A stretch of DNA of 64,000 bases from Ligustrum vulgare (Eukaryota > Streptophyta > Magnoliopsida > Lamiales > Oleaceae), in contig OY743190.1 of NCBI GenBank assembly GCA_963555705.1, positions 15,314,491 through 15,378,490 of the forward strand. The letters are read 5' to 3'. The notes under the pieces are model-generated. The model made no database searches. It had not been told where the DNA came from and saw nothing but the letters and a program-made list of their open reading frames with translations. Positions 12,301 through 25,978 of this stretch are shown one piece after another (position 1 is the stretch's first letter; each line of letters begins with the position of its first letter). The position numbers were made by a program, and so were the translations under genes.

Positions 12301-13048
12301 TGTCTTAAATCTATCTTGGATGATATTTATTATGTAACGATCCTTTGGGGTATGAGTGAATTATTTGATAATTAAATTGAACGGTAATTAATTGACATAA
12401 CTGGATTTAATTATCGGGAGCCTATAATATATAAATCCTATTGGGCCCCCAATAGCCTAAATAAGAATTGAAGGACTAACTTGTAAATAGTTGGATAGTT
12501 CTTGGATTAAGCTAATAAAAAGGGATAAGGATAGAATTACTTGTTGGACAAGTATTAAACTCTGAATCCCACAAGGAAAAGGAAAAGAGTTACTTGTAGG
12601 ACAAGTATGAAACTCTACCTCCACAAGGAATAGGAGAAGAGTTAAAACTTTTCCCTATATATACATGTGAGGGGATAACCAAGATTCATTCCACATTCTT
12701 GTTTGTGTTTATTCCTTAATTAAATATTACAGTGAGAATTTTAATTCTACTTGGGTAATATTATATTCTTGATCATTTGGTGTCCACGTATCAACGAAAT
12801 CTTGTTCTTGAATGAATATTGGGGAAGATTCAAAGGTTGGAAGCTGGAACAATTATTTTGAAGATTGAAGTTCATATTATCTCCTGGAAAGTAACTCAGT
12901 TGCGCACCTTCAAGGTAGTTTTAATTTATTTAGTAATTTATTTAGTAATTAATTAAATTACAGGGCGTTCTTATTTTTCAAAGAAAACTATTTTTATTTT
13001 ATTTGAACACTTTCTTGGAATTGATTTCCAACAATTGGTATCAGAGCC
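12300..13048 (+). mobile_element. Ty1/copia-type LTR end with primer-binding site
   Basis: The LTR ends at CA 13033, followed after AT by TGGTATCAGAGCC at 13036-13048, a tRNA-Met primer site typical of copia elements. A TATA-like CCTATATATACA near 12654-12665 could be its promoter. Two imperfect ~65-bp direct repeats lie at about 12530-12645, each containing ACTTGT, GGACAAGTAT and CACAAGGAA. The 5' boundary was not found; 12300 is only an approximate left limit. Confidence 0.6.
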
Positions 13049-14510
13049 TGACTCGATATTTAATTAAATATTAATTTTAATTCAATCTTTATTGAATGTA
13101 TGATTTATAGTTTTGGTCGATGTTTAGGATTCATAAATGTTTATATGAATGTTTAAATGTCATTATGAATTTATTTAGATGAATGATATTAGGGTTTATC
13201 AATTGTTTGTGGCCAATAGTTTATTTTTGTATTTGTTTTTTGAGTCTGTAATAGATCAATTGTAAATCCACATTATGGGATAAAGGACCAATTGTAATAA
13301 TATGTATAGATTCATTTTTTTTAATTCCTGTATTAAAAAAAAAAAGTATAGGTGGTAAAAGGAGGACGTTGTCAAAGGCAGCGTTGGGCACTAGAGCCCA
13401 GATGCATTGCAACAAGCGGCGTTGGGCACTGCTGGGCTGTGCCCTTATGGCGCTACAATGGTAGCGCCCTTGCACGAGTTACGATGGCAGCGCATGGCGT
13501 TGTTGGGTTTTTTCGTCCATGCCCAATTTTTGGGTCCCAATCCATGTGTGATTTGGGTCAAATTCATTTGGACTTTTTTGATATTACATGGGGGCCCAAT
13601 ATCTGGAAATATTGGGTTACATAAAAACAAGGGCTTGGCCTAGTAAATGTGTTGAAGACTTAATGGGCCTATTTGTAGATCTCGCATCAGATGTAGTGGG
13701 AGCCCAAAATAACCAAGTGATGAAGATGAAAGAATTTAAGTTATTCGGGCTTGAAGATAAAGTTGTAATTTAATTATTTATCTTTGAGTCTGGCCACAAA
13801 AACAATTTGATTGTATGTTTTAAATTATTTATCGCTTTATTTATATAGATTTGAATTATTAACATCGCCCTAGGATTCTATATGTTTAATGCATTCACAA
13901 GGTACGCCATTTTATCAAAAATGTTTTGATTAAGAAAAGGGAAGCCTTAAATAATTAATCCATTTTTAAATATGATTAAGTCATTATTTATAATTATTTT
14001 TAACGTCAAAACCCATTTTTCAAACAAAAGTATTAAGTAGGAGCAGATTTGTGACCCTCGGTCTCCTCGTGTCGATACATCTAAAATAAAATACCTTGCC
14101 TCGAGTCGACTTCATTGTTTGACCTCCCTAAAGAAAGGCATAGGTACTTTGATTTTAAGAATGTATCCCTAATCGGAGGATTTGTACAAGTATTGATTAA
14201 AATGTTTGATCATCCTAAAGATGACAATATTTTGGAATCAAGATATATTTGTGGATCTGGACAGAGGTTATACACTTACTCACCTTACTAGTAAACCACC
14301 TAAAGAGGCTATTCCTTTTAAGGTTGATGACCAAAATGAAACTTTGCGAATTTTTATGTTAAGGTACTAGGTGCCCGAGTAACAATAAAAATAAGTGAAA
14401 TTAATTTTTTCAGCTTAATTGAGACATCGTTGTGACCCTACCTAAAGCGAGGGCAATGGTTAATTAGAATTAAGTCATCGTAGTTTTTTTTGTAATTTAA
14501 ATGGGTACTA
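13049..14510 (+). other. Non-coding interior or flank of the copia-type element
   Basis: AT-rich leader-like sequence is followed by a G+C-rich island at about 13370-13500 with repeated GCGTTGGGCACT and GGCGCTAC-type words. Three short overlapping open frames there on both strands show no domain and are not called. From 14040 to 14510 the text resembles untranslated retroelement sequence. No second LTR was recognised. Confidence 0.35.
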
Positions 14511-14515
14511 CTTAT

Positions 14516-15245
14516 GATGAGAATCATGGCAGGCTTGACAGAAAAGTTAAATATTCAAGCCAAACAAAAGTGCAATCCAGTCAACCATGTCGGAATTGGA
14601 TGAATAATATATGTTTTTGAGTAGAAAACAGGTGACTGAGCAAGACTCATGGGCTAATGCCCTTGAGCCCATTGATTTTAGAGCCAAATTCCATATTTTA
14701 GGGCTTCAAATTGGCAAATCAATGATGCAGACGAAAATTTACTATATTTCCATAATTTTAGGATTATATTTACTTTGTCTTTATTATTGTTTCCAATTAA
14801 ATTAGGACACCATTATGAGAGATTTTATCTATTCCCTAATTAGATTAGATTTTATTTAGTTTCCTATGTAGACTAGGATTTTTATTCTGGTAGCCTATAT
14901 AAAGGCGTCTTCATTGTAATATTAAAAATAGACTTTTGATTAATGAAAACTGTGTTGAGTTATTCCTCTCCCAAATATTGTTCTTGATTTTTCGAACTTA
15001 TCAAAAATTATCATATCTTTGTGGCGTTCACCAATTGAACTTATCAAAGGCCCACGACAACCTCTGTGGCGTTCCCCCATGTTGGTTCTTGTTTCTGCAT
15101 CGTAACGGGTCTAAAGTTTAATATACCTTAGGTATTTGCGTCGTGAGGCTCGGGTCTCCATGTTACCGTCCCTTCCAACCTAAGTTCGGAACTTTCTCGG
15201 TGTTATTCCGCGAGTTCGACATGATCCTCTCCTGGGATCACATCA
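14516..15245 (+). repeat. 5' LTR of a damaged relative of the 8686 element
   Basis: It begins TGATGAGAATCATGG and ends GGATCACATCA at 15245. It shares the family's 3' portion (TTGTGGCGTTCACC, CATCGTAACGGG, TTATTCCGCG), but no TACGGCCGTA array is visible. Directly after the end comes GAGCTGAACTCCG: the bases that should hold the primer site are missing, as if deleted between two ATCA repeats. Confidence 0.7.
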
Positions 15246-15328
15246 GAGCTGAACTCCGAATTTAGGTTTTTCGTTTCCATCCTAGTTTGATTTTTTATGT
15301 GTTTATCAGAGTCTGCCACATAAAAACA

Positions 15329-15330
<2 letters not shown>

Positions 15331-15389
<59 letters not shown>
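15331..15389. repeat. (TA)n microsatellite
   Basis: Almost perfect alternating TA for about 55-60 bases in the leader of the damaged LTR element. It produces a spurious tyrosine/isoleucine open frame on the minus strand. Confidence 0.95.
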
Positions 15390-15395
<6 letters not shown>

Positions 15396-15793
15396 TTTTT
15401 TTTCAATTCTTTTGTTGAGTTTTCTTGTCCTTCGTGTCGTTATTATTTTTCAGTCTTGATCCATATAAAAATCCAATAAAATTCAAAAGTATTTGTTTTA
15501 TTAGATTCTTATCCAAATCCTGTTCAACTTGTTTTGTTGCGTTCGTGTCGAATTTTCGAATTTATAAATAAAAAATTATTTTTTTTATTTTTTATTTAAT
15601 CCTGAAAATTCATTATTCAAAAAAAAAAAAAAAAGAGGTTTTCCAAAATTGAAGAATCACTTCCTTGAATTTCCTCAAATTCTTGATATTCTTTTCCTTT
15701 TCGAGTCAAAATTAACTCCTTGCTATTACCAATATCTGGTGGACCCTCTTATTTTGAGTTTCTTGAATTCTTGAAATCCTTATAAAGGGATGA

Positions 15794-16166
15794 ATTATGA
15801 AATCGATACTACCTTCCAGACTAGATATCATGTGAGCAGTAAAGTGTGCAATGTTACTATCGATATAGAGTATTTCGCTAATCTTGTTAGTACCGCCCTG
15901 GTTGAGGAGTAGGGTTTACCTCTACTACCGCATCCTAATCTTTATAGGCTAACATGGTTAAAGGAGTGTGGGAAGGTAAATGTAACCCATGGGGTTAGGG
16001 TGAAATTCACACTTGGGAGATATAGCGATGAACTATGGTGTGATGTGGCGCCTATAGAGTCTTGTCACATTTTGTTGGGTGGACCGTGGAAGTCTGAGAG
16101 GAAAGCATTTTATGATAAGGGTAGGAATGTGTACAAATTTGTTAAAGATGGAAAAACATTAAGCTT
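15794..16166 (+). pseudogene. Degenerate Ty3/gypsy retropepsin domain
   Basis: The translation follows the aspartic-protease region of chromovirus-like Ty3/gypsy polyproteins. A VCNVTID strand leads into the catalytic position, followed by HPNLYRLTWL, VRVKFTLGRY, CDVAPIESCHILLGGPW and GRNVYKFVKDGK. The catalytic triad is lost: where families have Asp-Ser-Gly the text reads D-I-E. A TAG stop lies at 15910-15912, and one base is missing near 16155, which shifts the frame into the next segment. It cannot make an active protease. Confidence 0.75.
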
Positions 16167-16889
16167 ATGCCATTAACCCTGGAACAAATATTTGAAGAAA
16201 AAATATTGCGAGAAAATAGGGATGAGGAAAAAATAGTGAGAGATGGTGGTTGGGGATTAAAGGATGCATTCATGGAGATGGCAAGGGCATTACTACGGTT
16301 AGATGAGGAAATGAAGGCACAAAGAGCGAGAAAAAAATTGGCTAAGTTGTAAGAGAGGGAGAGTAAAGGAGAGGCTGATGATAAATTACAAAAGGAGAGT
16401 GAAAGTGAGATTGTGGCTAGGTTACAGTTAGAGCCTCAGGATAAGGTTGTTGAGAAGAAGGAGGACGAGTTGAACATTGATATAGTTGAGCAAACCCCGA
16501 ATTTTGAGGTAAAAGATGAGGGATTGGGTGGAGAAGAGGTGGCTGAACATGAAGTTAAAATTATTGATGAAGAGATGCATGAATTAGAAGTTGGGCATGA
16601 AGAATTAGGAGAGGTGGTAGAGTCCAAAAATTTGGAAGAGGAGGTTGCGCGTGAGAATGTGGAGTTAGAAGAATTGGTTGAGTTTGGGAGTAAAAAGATA
16701 GAAGAGGTTGAGCAAGAAATTGCAAAGAAGGAAGGAGGTGAAGAGCAGAATTTTGTTGTTGGGAAAAACGAATTGGAAATAATTCATCATGAGTACAAGG
16801 GTCCATACCTTGTACCTCATGAAACTAATATTTCCCTTCCCATTTTATTTGACTCTTTTTTCCAGGTTGATTACACATGGAAGTTTTAG
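16167..16889 (+). pseudogene. Acidic coiled-coil ORF of the damaged element, stop-broken
   Basis: Function unknown. It begins with LTLEQIFEEKILREN, the segment that follows the retropepsin in Ty3/gypsy proteins. It then has a basic coiled-coil part (ARKKLAKL) and a TAA stop at 16350-16352 where the related copy has a Gln codon. The same frame stays open to 16889 as an acidic, Glu/Val-rich stretch with EQTPNFEV phrases and the shared HETNISLPILFDSF motif. After a TAG at 16887 the same frame continues into the FLFDPGG tail and the purine tract. Together with 9943-11026 and 57819-58583 it defines an element-specific protein in place of RT and integrase. Confidence 0.6.
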
Positions 16890-17070
16890 TCAAATCCACG
16901 TTGGCCAATTAACCTCGTGTTTCAATACATTCGTGTTCACCAATTGGAGGATTTCCGCCTATTGAATTCATGTCATGGAGTCCATAATTTCCTATTTGAT
17001 CCAGGTGGGGCAGCTGTAAATCATGAACCAAGCTATGATTCGGAACGAATCATCCTGAAGAAGGGGGTTA

Positions 17071-17340
17071 TGAGCTAAGAAAAGTTGCATTCATCGACTT
17101 GGGAAATCTCGGATTCGGCTAATGACTAATAGCTTAAAATTTAAATATAAATGCTAGGCAAGTCGATGAACTATGGTGTGAAGGTAAATGTAACCCATGG
17201 GGTTATGAGCTAAGAAAAGTTGCATTCATCAACTTGGGAAATCTTGGATTCGGCTAATGATTAATAGCTTAAAATTTAAATATAAATGCTAGGCAAGTCG
17301 ATGAACTATGGTGTGAAGGTAAATGCAACCCATGTATCTA
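17071..17340. repeat. 134-bp tandem duplication with scrambled pieces of the adjacent element
   Basis: Two near-identical units occupy 17071-17204 and 17205-17338. Each contains CGATGAACTATGGTGTGA, also at 16026-16043, followed by AGGTAAATGTAACCCATGG, also at about 15974-15992. The two pieces are in the reverse order to the neighbouring protease remnant. The tail phrase ATATAAATGCTAGGCAAG occurs a third time at about 17586-17603, beyond the Helitron end. Confidence 0.85.
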
Positions 17341-17581
17341 GAGTGACGAATTGCAGTGGTCTGAAGGTGATCATTTGCGACAAAGATGGAAATAGAACAA
17401 ACTCAACTACGAATGTAGTTTATATAGAAGTTTTTCAAAATTTATAGTGGAAACATTGCAACTCTATTAATTACAGTTTCATTTTATTATTTTTCTATTT
17501 ATTTCATTATATTTAGAAAATATTGAAGTCGCAATTATATATTTTGACATGATGTCGTGCATCTTACGGGTGAAACACTAG
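17341..17581 (+). mobile_element. Helitron-type 3' end fragment
   Basis: It ends GTGCATCTTACGGGTGAAACACTAG with CTAG at 17578-17581 followed by T. A short G/C stem precedes the terminus, as in Helitrons. A clear 5' TC end was not found, and the left limit is nominal. Confidence 0.45.
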
Positions 17582-18250
17582 TTAAATATAAATGCTAGGC
17601 AAGTGCGTGTGACCTTTTAGCTTGACTAATATCTTAGTTCGAAATTTTAAGAAGTGTCTTAGCAATGCGACGAATTAATAAAAAAATTTGAATTAAGTGT
17701 TGTAGCGATCCTCGAGTTGTTAGAAATAAAAATAGGTCACTTGGGGGCCTTCTTACTGACTGTTTGGTGGTTGATTAATGGAGAGAAGATTTTGTGATAT
17801 TTTCGAGGTAAAATATGTGATTAAAAATTTAAGAGAGAAAATGTGTGTAGTTAAAAAGTGATTTGAAAAATTGTTTAGTTTAAATTATAATTTAAACTCC
17901 AAATTAATGAAGCCGCCGAGCAGTGGCTTAATTTTTTTTCTAGCTACTAGAGAAATTGAGTACAGTTGATCATAAATTTACTGTCAAATCAATTCAAACT
18001 AGCCGCTTATGACATAATCTAGAAGAAAATTTTTAGCCTTTGTTTCGTTTATTAAAAATGAATGTGATATTTTTTAGATAAAATATGTTGTTGAATAGAG
18101 ATTTGAAAAAAAAGTCTTGTGGTCAAAACGTAGCTTAGGGGAAATGTGTTATTTCTAAATTTGTTTATAGGTAGTTTACCAAATGGAGGCTTAATGACGT
18201 AGGAGACTATACAGATAAATGAAAATAGAAGTTGCACAGGACAAAGTTCT
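17582..18250. repeat. Diffuse MITE-like fragments in AT-rich sequence
   Basis: Two stretches (about 17755-17885 and 18035-18190) share words such as TTGTTTGGTGGTTGATTA, GAGGTAAAATATGTG and TTGAAAAA. Similar words occur, some inverted, at about 40205-40345 and 53820-53975. They look like decayed copies of one small non-coding DNA transposon. No gene is seen. Confidence 0.4.
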
Positions 18251-18900
18251 AACTCTTCTGTGATGTTTCCTCTTTTATATACTAATAGCTCATCAAAAAC
18301 TCCTTCACTACCCTCATCATCGACCTTTCATCACATAAAATGCAGTATAAGAGCTCAGTCCACTCTCACAAGCTCCAACATCTAACTAAATTGTATTAGA
18401 ATTAATGTACAATCCCAGTTAGTTGGATCGAACTTTACAATGAGATTAATTAATTTGATTAATTAATCAAGGCCAGTTAATAGCCCTATTATGACTAGGG
18501 TTAGGGTTAGGGTTAGGGTTATAGGTGGACGTATAAATAAATGCACTACTGCAGAGAAAAGAGATTTGCTTTTTAGTAATATTCTAGCACATGGGTTTTC
18601 TCTTGCTAATACAAAAAGAAAAATCAATTCTCTCGAATCCATCCCAACTGTTGGAGATAAATGAAGTTCCAGATTCAACTCGCTACGTAGATTTCTGTTA
18701 GAGGCTAGACGATTGGACAGTTGGTGGTGACAAGATTGTACCTCCTGTTTCAGATTTCAGATTTACAGTATTCATCAAAGGCATTATTTTTATCACTGAT
18801 TTTATCTAAGTGCAAGGTTGATATGGGTTATGGTTTCGAGTCGATTTAGTTTCCACTATTCATGTATGACTCGAAATCTTACAGTGATATCAGAGTCTAC
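18250..18900 (+). mobile_element. Copia-type LTR end and primer site
   Basis: The sequence ends CTTACA at 18883, followed after one base by TGATATCAGAGTC (18885-18897), a mutated tRNA-Met primer site. Four tandem GGGTTA units lie at about 18495-18522. The LTR 5' end was not located. It is probably the LTR of the copia RT relic downstream. Confidence 0.5.
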
Positions 18901-19534
18901 CTTTTTACTTGTTAGAATTTTTTAAATTCTTTGATGAATTCAATAGTTGATTGAAGTAATTTTTCATGTTTCAAGCTTTAAAGAAAATTATTTTTTCTTG
19001 TTCTAAATCTGATTTGGAGAAGAAAATTAATTTTGGGTAAAAAATTTGAATCGGAAAGGTAGCAAGTAGCAAAAGCTGCCGAAGGTGGTTGGTGGCACTG
19101 CGAGGAGGGGTCACCGCTGGCAGGGAGATGCGAAGCGACGCGGTGATAGGTAGTAGTGCCACTGTGAGCGGACACTGCTGGGACTAATCCTCTGTAAGCA
19201 CACTACCGCGTGCAATTGAGCGATGACATTGCAGCAGCACTTCGCAATTGCCCCTGCTCATGGCTCTACATCAGTTCTGGATCGTGCACGTGATGCAGTA
19301 GCTTGCTGCAGTGTGAGTTGCTGCCACTATTCAACAGCGGAGGCACATATCGATACTTGGGAAGCGATCGCAACTCAGGACGTGGTGACATTTAAGAAAG
19401 CAATAGCTCCATGTAAAGATAATAGGATCATATATACTCCATTTATACATCCCTTATTGCTAATATTATATTAGTCATTAAGGATAATGAGCCTATATAT
19501 ACATAGAAGTTAGGTCAAATATTGACTAAATGAG
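18901..19534 (+). other. Leader or degraded interior of the copia relic
   Basis: A G+C-rich patch at about 19070-19400 gives several short open frames on both strands with no domain. None is called as a gene. Confidence 0.35.
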
Positions 19535-20146
19535 ATGGCAGGAAGTCATGGAGCCCGAGATGAAAGAAAGTTTGGAACTTGTTTGATCTGCCTGAAATGG
19601 GTAAGACCCATAGGCTTTAAATGCGTTTACTCTGAATCAATTCTGATTTTGCTTGTGGTAGTAACATGTGATTATGTGATTTTTGGAATGAATATCAAAT
19701 CGTATTCCTTGAAGGGAAGCTTGACAAGAGATTTGTGTATGACACAATCCAAAGGTTTTGAATCCAAATATCCAAACATCGTATGCAAGTTAAAAGATCT
19801 AATTATAGATTAAAGCAAGCCTTGCGGAGTTAGAATCTTAATTTTGATTAAATAATCAAAATGTTTGATTTTTACAAGAATTATAGATCAATCATGTGTG
19901 TATGTTAAATGTTACTTGGAGTGTTCAATATTTCTAATATTAGATGTAGATGACGTAATACTGATAAGAAGTTGAATCTCTAACCTTGAAATTGAAAGTA
20001 CAATTATTTAAAATTCCTCCACAATGAATTTGAGGAATAAGACCTTCAATTTTGGAACCAGAATCAATAGAGATAGATCTAGAAGGTTTACTTTGATTTC
20101 TCAAACCATGTACATAGATGAAATGCTAACAAAGGAGCTAAATCAT
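19535..20146 (+). pseudogene. Ty1/copia reverse-transcriptase relic
   Basis: Broken frames preserve the start of a copia RT: KWVRPIGFKCVYS corresponds to the family's KPIGCKWV..K stretch. It is followed by a degraded LARLVAKG region, then DLCMTQSKGFESKYPNIVCKL, matching the I-x-M-x-Q-P-E-G-F motif. A decayed FLVLYVDD-like segment (CSIFLILDVDD) lies near 19920-19960 and an SQTMYIDEML motif near 20100. Several stops and shifts interrupt it. The sequence switches abruptly to CACTA coding at about 20147. Confidence 0.75.
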
Positions 20147-21715
20147 GTCCCATTTGTGAGGAAGACACGGTTGATCTTTGGCTGAAAAGCTGTAAGAAAA
20201 ATTTGTTTATGCGTCATCGAAGTTTTCTCCCTATTGACCACCCTTAACGAAAGAAGAAAAAAGCCTTCAATGGAAAAATCGAGACTCGAGTTTCCCGCTT
20301 GCCATTAATAGGAAATGAGATTTATGAATAAGTTAAAAATATTGATGTCGTGTTTGGCAAACATTTTAAGCCTCCTCAGAAGAGTTTTTGGAAGAAGAGA
20401 TCCATATTTTGGGATCTACCGTATTGGGAACATTTACAAGTAAGGCATTGTCTTGATGTAATGCATGTGGAGAAAAATGTATGTGATAGTTTCATCAGGA
20501 CATTATTGAACATTCAAGGAAAGACGAAAGACGATATCAAAGTCAGAAAAGACATGGTAGAAATGGGGATACGGGATAAGTTAGTACCTCAAGAGTCGAA
20601 AAAGCATACATTTTTACCCCCAGCTTGTTATACTTTGTCTAGAAAAGAGAAAACAAGCTTTTGTGAGTGCTTAAGTGCTGTTAAGGTTCCATTTGGATAC
20701 TCTTCAAACATCAAAAGTCTTATGTCCATGAAGGACCTGAAATTGGTTGGTATGAAGTCCAATGATTGTCATGTCTTAATGCAACACTTGTTATCAGTTG
20801 CAATTCAAGGCCTACTTCCAAAACGTGTTAGACATGTCATTATAAAACTGTATTTTTTCTTCAACGCAATTTGCAGTAAAGTTGTTGATCCGGAGGCGTT
20901 GGATGATTTGTAGGCCGATATTGTTATCACTCTATGTCAATTTAAAATGTATTTTCCGCCAGCACATGTCCATTTTAAGGCAGTAGAATCCTTCAAAATA
21001 TGAAAGGTTGGTGACTAATCAACATAATCGCTCATTTACAAAATGGTTAAAAAATCTAGTAATGAAAGAGTTGTCACAAACGTCTAATACCATTTCTGAA
21101 ACGATAAAGTTGTTAGGGTATGGTCCTGGCGTACTTGTGAGGTCTTATGAAGCATGTGACATTAATGGATATACATTTTACACAAAACGTCAAGATTGTA
21201 AAAGTATGACACAAAATAGTAGCGTGACACAAGTAGCATTATCAAGAGGTTTTCCCAGAGCCAAAGATACCAGGCCAATAGATGCTACAATGTCTTATTA
21301 TGGTGTGATTGAAGATATTTGGAAACTTGATTACAAGGAGATCGTGTTTCTTCTCTTCCAATATAAATGTGTTGATAACCGACGGGGTGTTCGGGTGGAT
21401 GAATTAGGTTTCACTTTGGTGGATTTTGGTCGGCTGAGCTATCTTGATGAGCCATTCATACTTGCATCACAAGCGAAACATGTATTTTATGTTCCTGATA
21501 CTGCCGATACTAAGTGGTCAGTTGTCCTTCAAGGTAAGAGACGTATTGTTGGCATTGTTGATGTGGTGGATGAAGAAGAATATGACCACTTTGTTGAAAT
21601 CCCTCCATTTTCTATTCGTATACAAACGGGTGCAACTTCAGGGGAAGATAACCTTGAAACTGATTACATGCTTTGGGATCATGAAGAAGGATTATGGATT
21701 GACCATCGTTCATGA
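20147..21715 (+). pseudogene. CACTA TNP2-type transposase, 5'-truncated and broken
   Basis: The remnant starts CPICEEDTVDLWLK, the CxxC segment within TNP2 proteins, and continues MRHRSFLP. After a stop near 20250 an open frame of 187 codons (20350-20913) has YWEHLQVRHCLDVMHVEKNVCDS, the family's catalytic-core motif with His and Asp. It also has the FFNAICSKVVD phrase. Sequence to 21007 follows ITLCQFKMYFPPA, then an internal deletion. A second frame (21008-21715) covers the C-terminal DUF4216-like part (YGVIEDIWKLDY, QAKHVFYVPD). Stops, shifts and deletions make it non-functional. Confidence 0.85.
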
Positions 21716-21892
21716 TTATTAGTTTTGTGAGGTCATTTACATTCTTATACTTTGTAATATTGTTTATATATATTCTCTATTCGTTGAAAATATATTTTTT
21801 GATTTTGGTAACACTAATTAATATGCTACATATATTTTTCTGTGTTGTTATACATGCAGGTACGTTGAATAGTAACTTTCGAAGTCATGGCT

Positions 21893-22998
21893 AGTTCATC
21901 TTATCATGATCAGTCCATTAGCTAAAAGAAAAAGACTAGAGGGCCAACAACTTACAAAAAGATGAAGAAGAAGGTGCAGCAAATGAAAGTCATTGAATTT
22001 GATGAGCAAAGTAGACCGATCGGACCATATAAGGAGGAGTTCAAGTCTTATCTTGGGACTTTGGTCCGTATTCAAGTTGATATAAATATCAGTGACTGGC
22101 ACCAAGTTGATCGAGGCCTTAAGAACATGATTTGGGAAGATATAAAGGTATCACGTGTGTGTTTGTGTGTAATAAATCTTTTATTATTGTATTTTAGAGG
22201 GAGTTCAATATACCCGATGACAACATGAAAAAAACTATTTTGAGAGTTGCAGGTTCGCGTTGGAAAGACTTCAAAACAAGGTTGGTGCGTGATTTCATCA
22301 ACAAGGAGCACCTGAAATATACATCACCTACTCAGCTGTAAGATTTCTTGACGGAGGAACAATGGAAAAAATTAAAAAAAGTACATGAGACTGAGATTTT
22401 CAAGGTCTGTATAATGTCACAATTCTTATTCATTTTTATACTAAGTTGAAAGACTAAAAGATTGTGATTTTCTTGTGAAGGAAAAAAGTCAGAAGGCTGG
22501 GGAAAGGCAACTGCAGAACGAGCATCCACACTTTTTAGGCCAAGCTGGTTATGTTGGGATGAGTCAAGAGTGACTTCAAATAAACCCACTGTCTTCTGCG
22601 TCTTCTTGTGGGTCAATTAGCTCGTCTATGTTAAGCCAAGTGCGCAGTTTAGATTGGGTTAGAGCAAGATCCAAGAATAAAGATGATGGAACCTATTACA
22701 TCCCCAACGAGAAAACGAGGGAGGTGTATGAAAAAATTGTAAGTACAGCCTCTTATTTTTCATATAGTGAATTAAAATTTACTGAAGTGTATTTATATTA
22801 AATTCTCACTTTTTTTTTGTCCTTTTGGAACAGATTGAAAAAGGGGAGGAAGCCACTCAAGGGACATTTGTCCCAAATAGACACCATGATTTCTTATCCG
22901 AAGCCCTTGGGAAGAAGGAGCATCCTGGATGGGTGAGGGGATATGGTGTCTATGTCGCGATCAAAGATGTATATGGCAAACCCAACAGTTCCAGTTGA
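21893..22998 (+). pseudogene. CACTA second gene, plant transposase_24-like, multi-exon
   Basis: Coding blocks separated by GT-AG introns: about 21950-22148 (VIEFDEQSRPIGPYKEE, SYLGTLVR, DWHQVDRGLKNMIWEDIK), 22199-22403, 22482-22740 and 22834-22998. They correspond to the plant transposase (Ptta/En/Spm) family found beside TNP2 in CACTA elements. Candidate introns begin GTATCACG, GTCTGTA and GTAAGTAC. In-frame stops (for example TAA at 22338-22340 and TGA near 22571) show it is dead. Confidence 0.7.
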
Positions 22999-23372
22999 CA
23001 ATTGAGTGGGGTCCTGTCGGTAGATGTTAAAGATACAATCACGATGTAGATGCTGTTAATGATATGATCACGAGGGGATATACTGTACAACCGACTCGTA
23101 TTCTATATATTTTTTTTTAACTATATGCGTCGGTTTTTATACAACCGAAGCACATATTTATACTTTTAGCTACAACCGAAGCATATTCTATTTTTTTTTA
23201 ACTATATGCGTCGATTTTTTATACAATCGATGAATATATTTATACTTTTAGTGTCGGATAACAACCTACGCATATTCCCTTTACCATGAATGTCTGCGCC
23301 ATATGCGTCACTTGCACAACCGACGCGTATTATCTTTTACAACTGACGCAAATGACTAAAACTGTACTAGTA

Positions 23373-23564
23373 TATTTGGATTTAATGCTTTGACTATTGT
23401 TTAAATTATATGATTTATGGGTTTGAGTAATTAAAGTATACTTTTTATGCAAATTCCTGGCCAAATTTTGTATAACTGAGTTGCGTTTTCCAAAAATCGA
23501 GAGAGCAGGAGAGCGTTAGACATGTTTAATTACCGCTGGGTCTGATAGGGGATATAGATATACT
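23373..23564 (+). repeat. Athila-type LTR, left fragment
   Basis: The inverse of this stretch matches the LTR copies at about 26510-26700 and 36240-36430 (for example AACCCATAAATCATAT). It continues at 25979 after the solo chromovirus LTR. Its left side is cut by the CACTA end. Confidence 0.75.
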
Positions 23565-23569
23565 ACCTA

Positions 23570-25973
<2,404 letters not shown>

Positions 25974-25978
25974 ACCTA

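Larger units (their letters stand above)
15246..17072 (+). mobile_element. Interior of the damaged LTR element, ending at its polypurine tract
   Basis: Plus-strand interior: leader (15246-15790), degenerate retropepsin (15794-16150), acidic coiled-coil frame (16167-16889), the conserved FDPGG tail, and a purine tract AGAAGGGGGTTA ending at 17070. A 3' LTR should begin at 17071 but is absent. An unrelated duplicated sequence starts there instead, so the 3' end has been lost or replaced. Confidence 0.7.
20147..23372 (+). mobile_element. Truncated CACTA (En/Spm) DNA transposon
   Basis: It contains a TNP2-type transposase pseudogene, a second multi-exon pseudogene of the plant transposase_24 kind, and a 3' subterminal region (about 23085-23350). 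In that region ACAACCGACGCATAT-type words and their inverses alternate, as CACTA transposase-binding sites do. The right end is near 23371, directly against Athila LTR sequence. The 5' third of the element and its CACTA terminus are missing, replaced by the copia relic. Confidence 0.8.

Noticed and set aside
13221..13773. Cluster of overlapping 60-90 aa open frames around 13.4 kb
   Set aside because: They overlap on both strands and follow a small G+C-rich island. No frame shows domain signatures or a splice structure.
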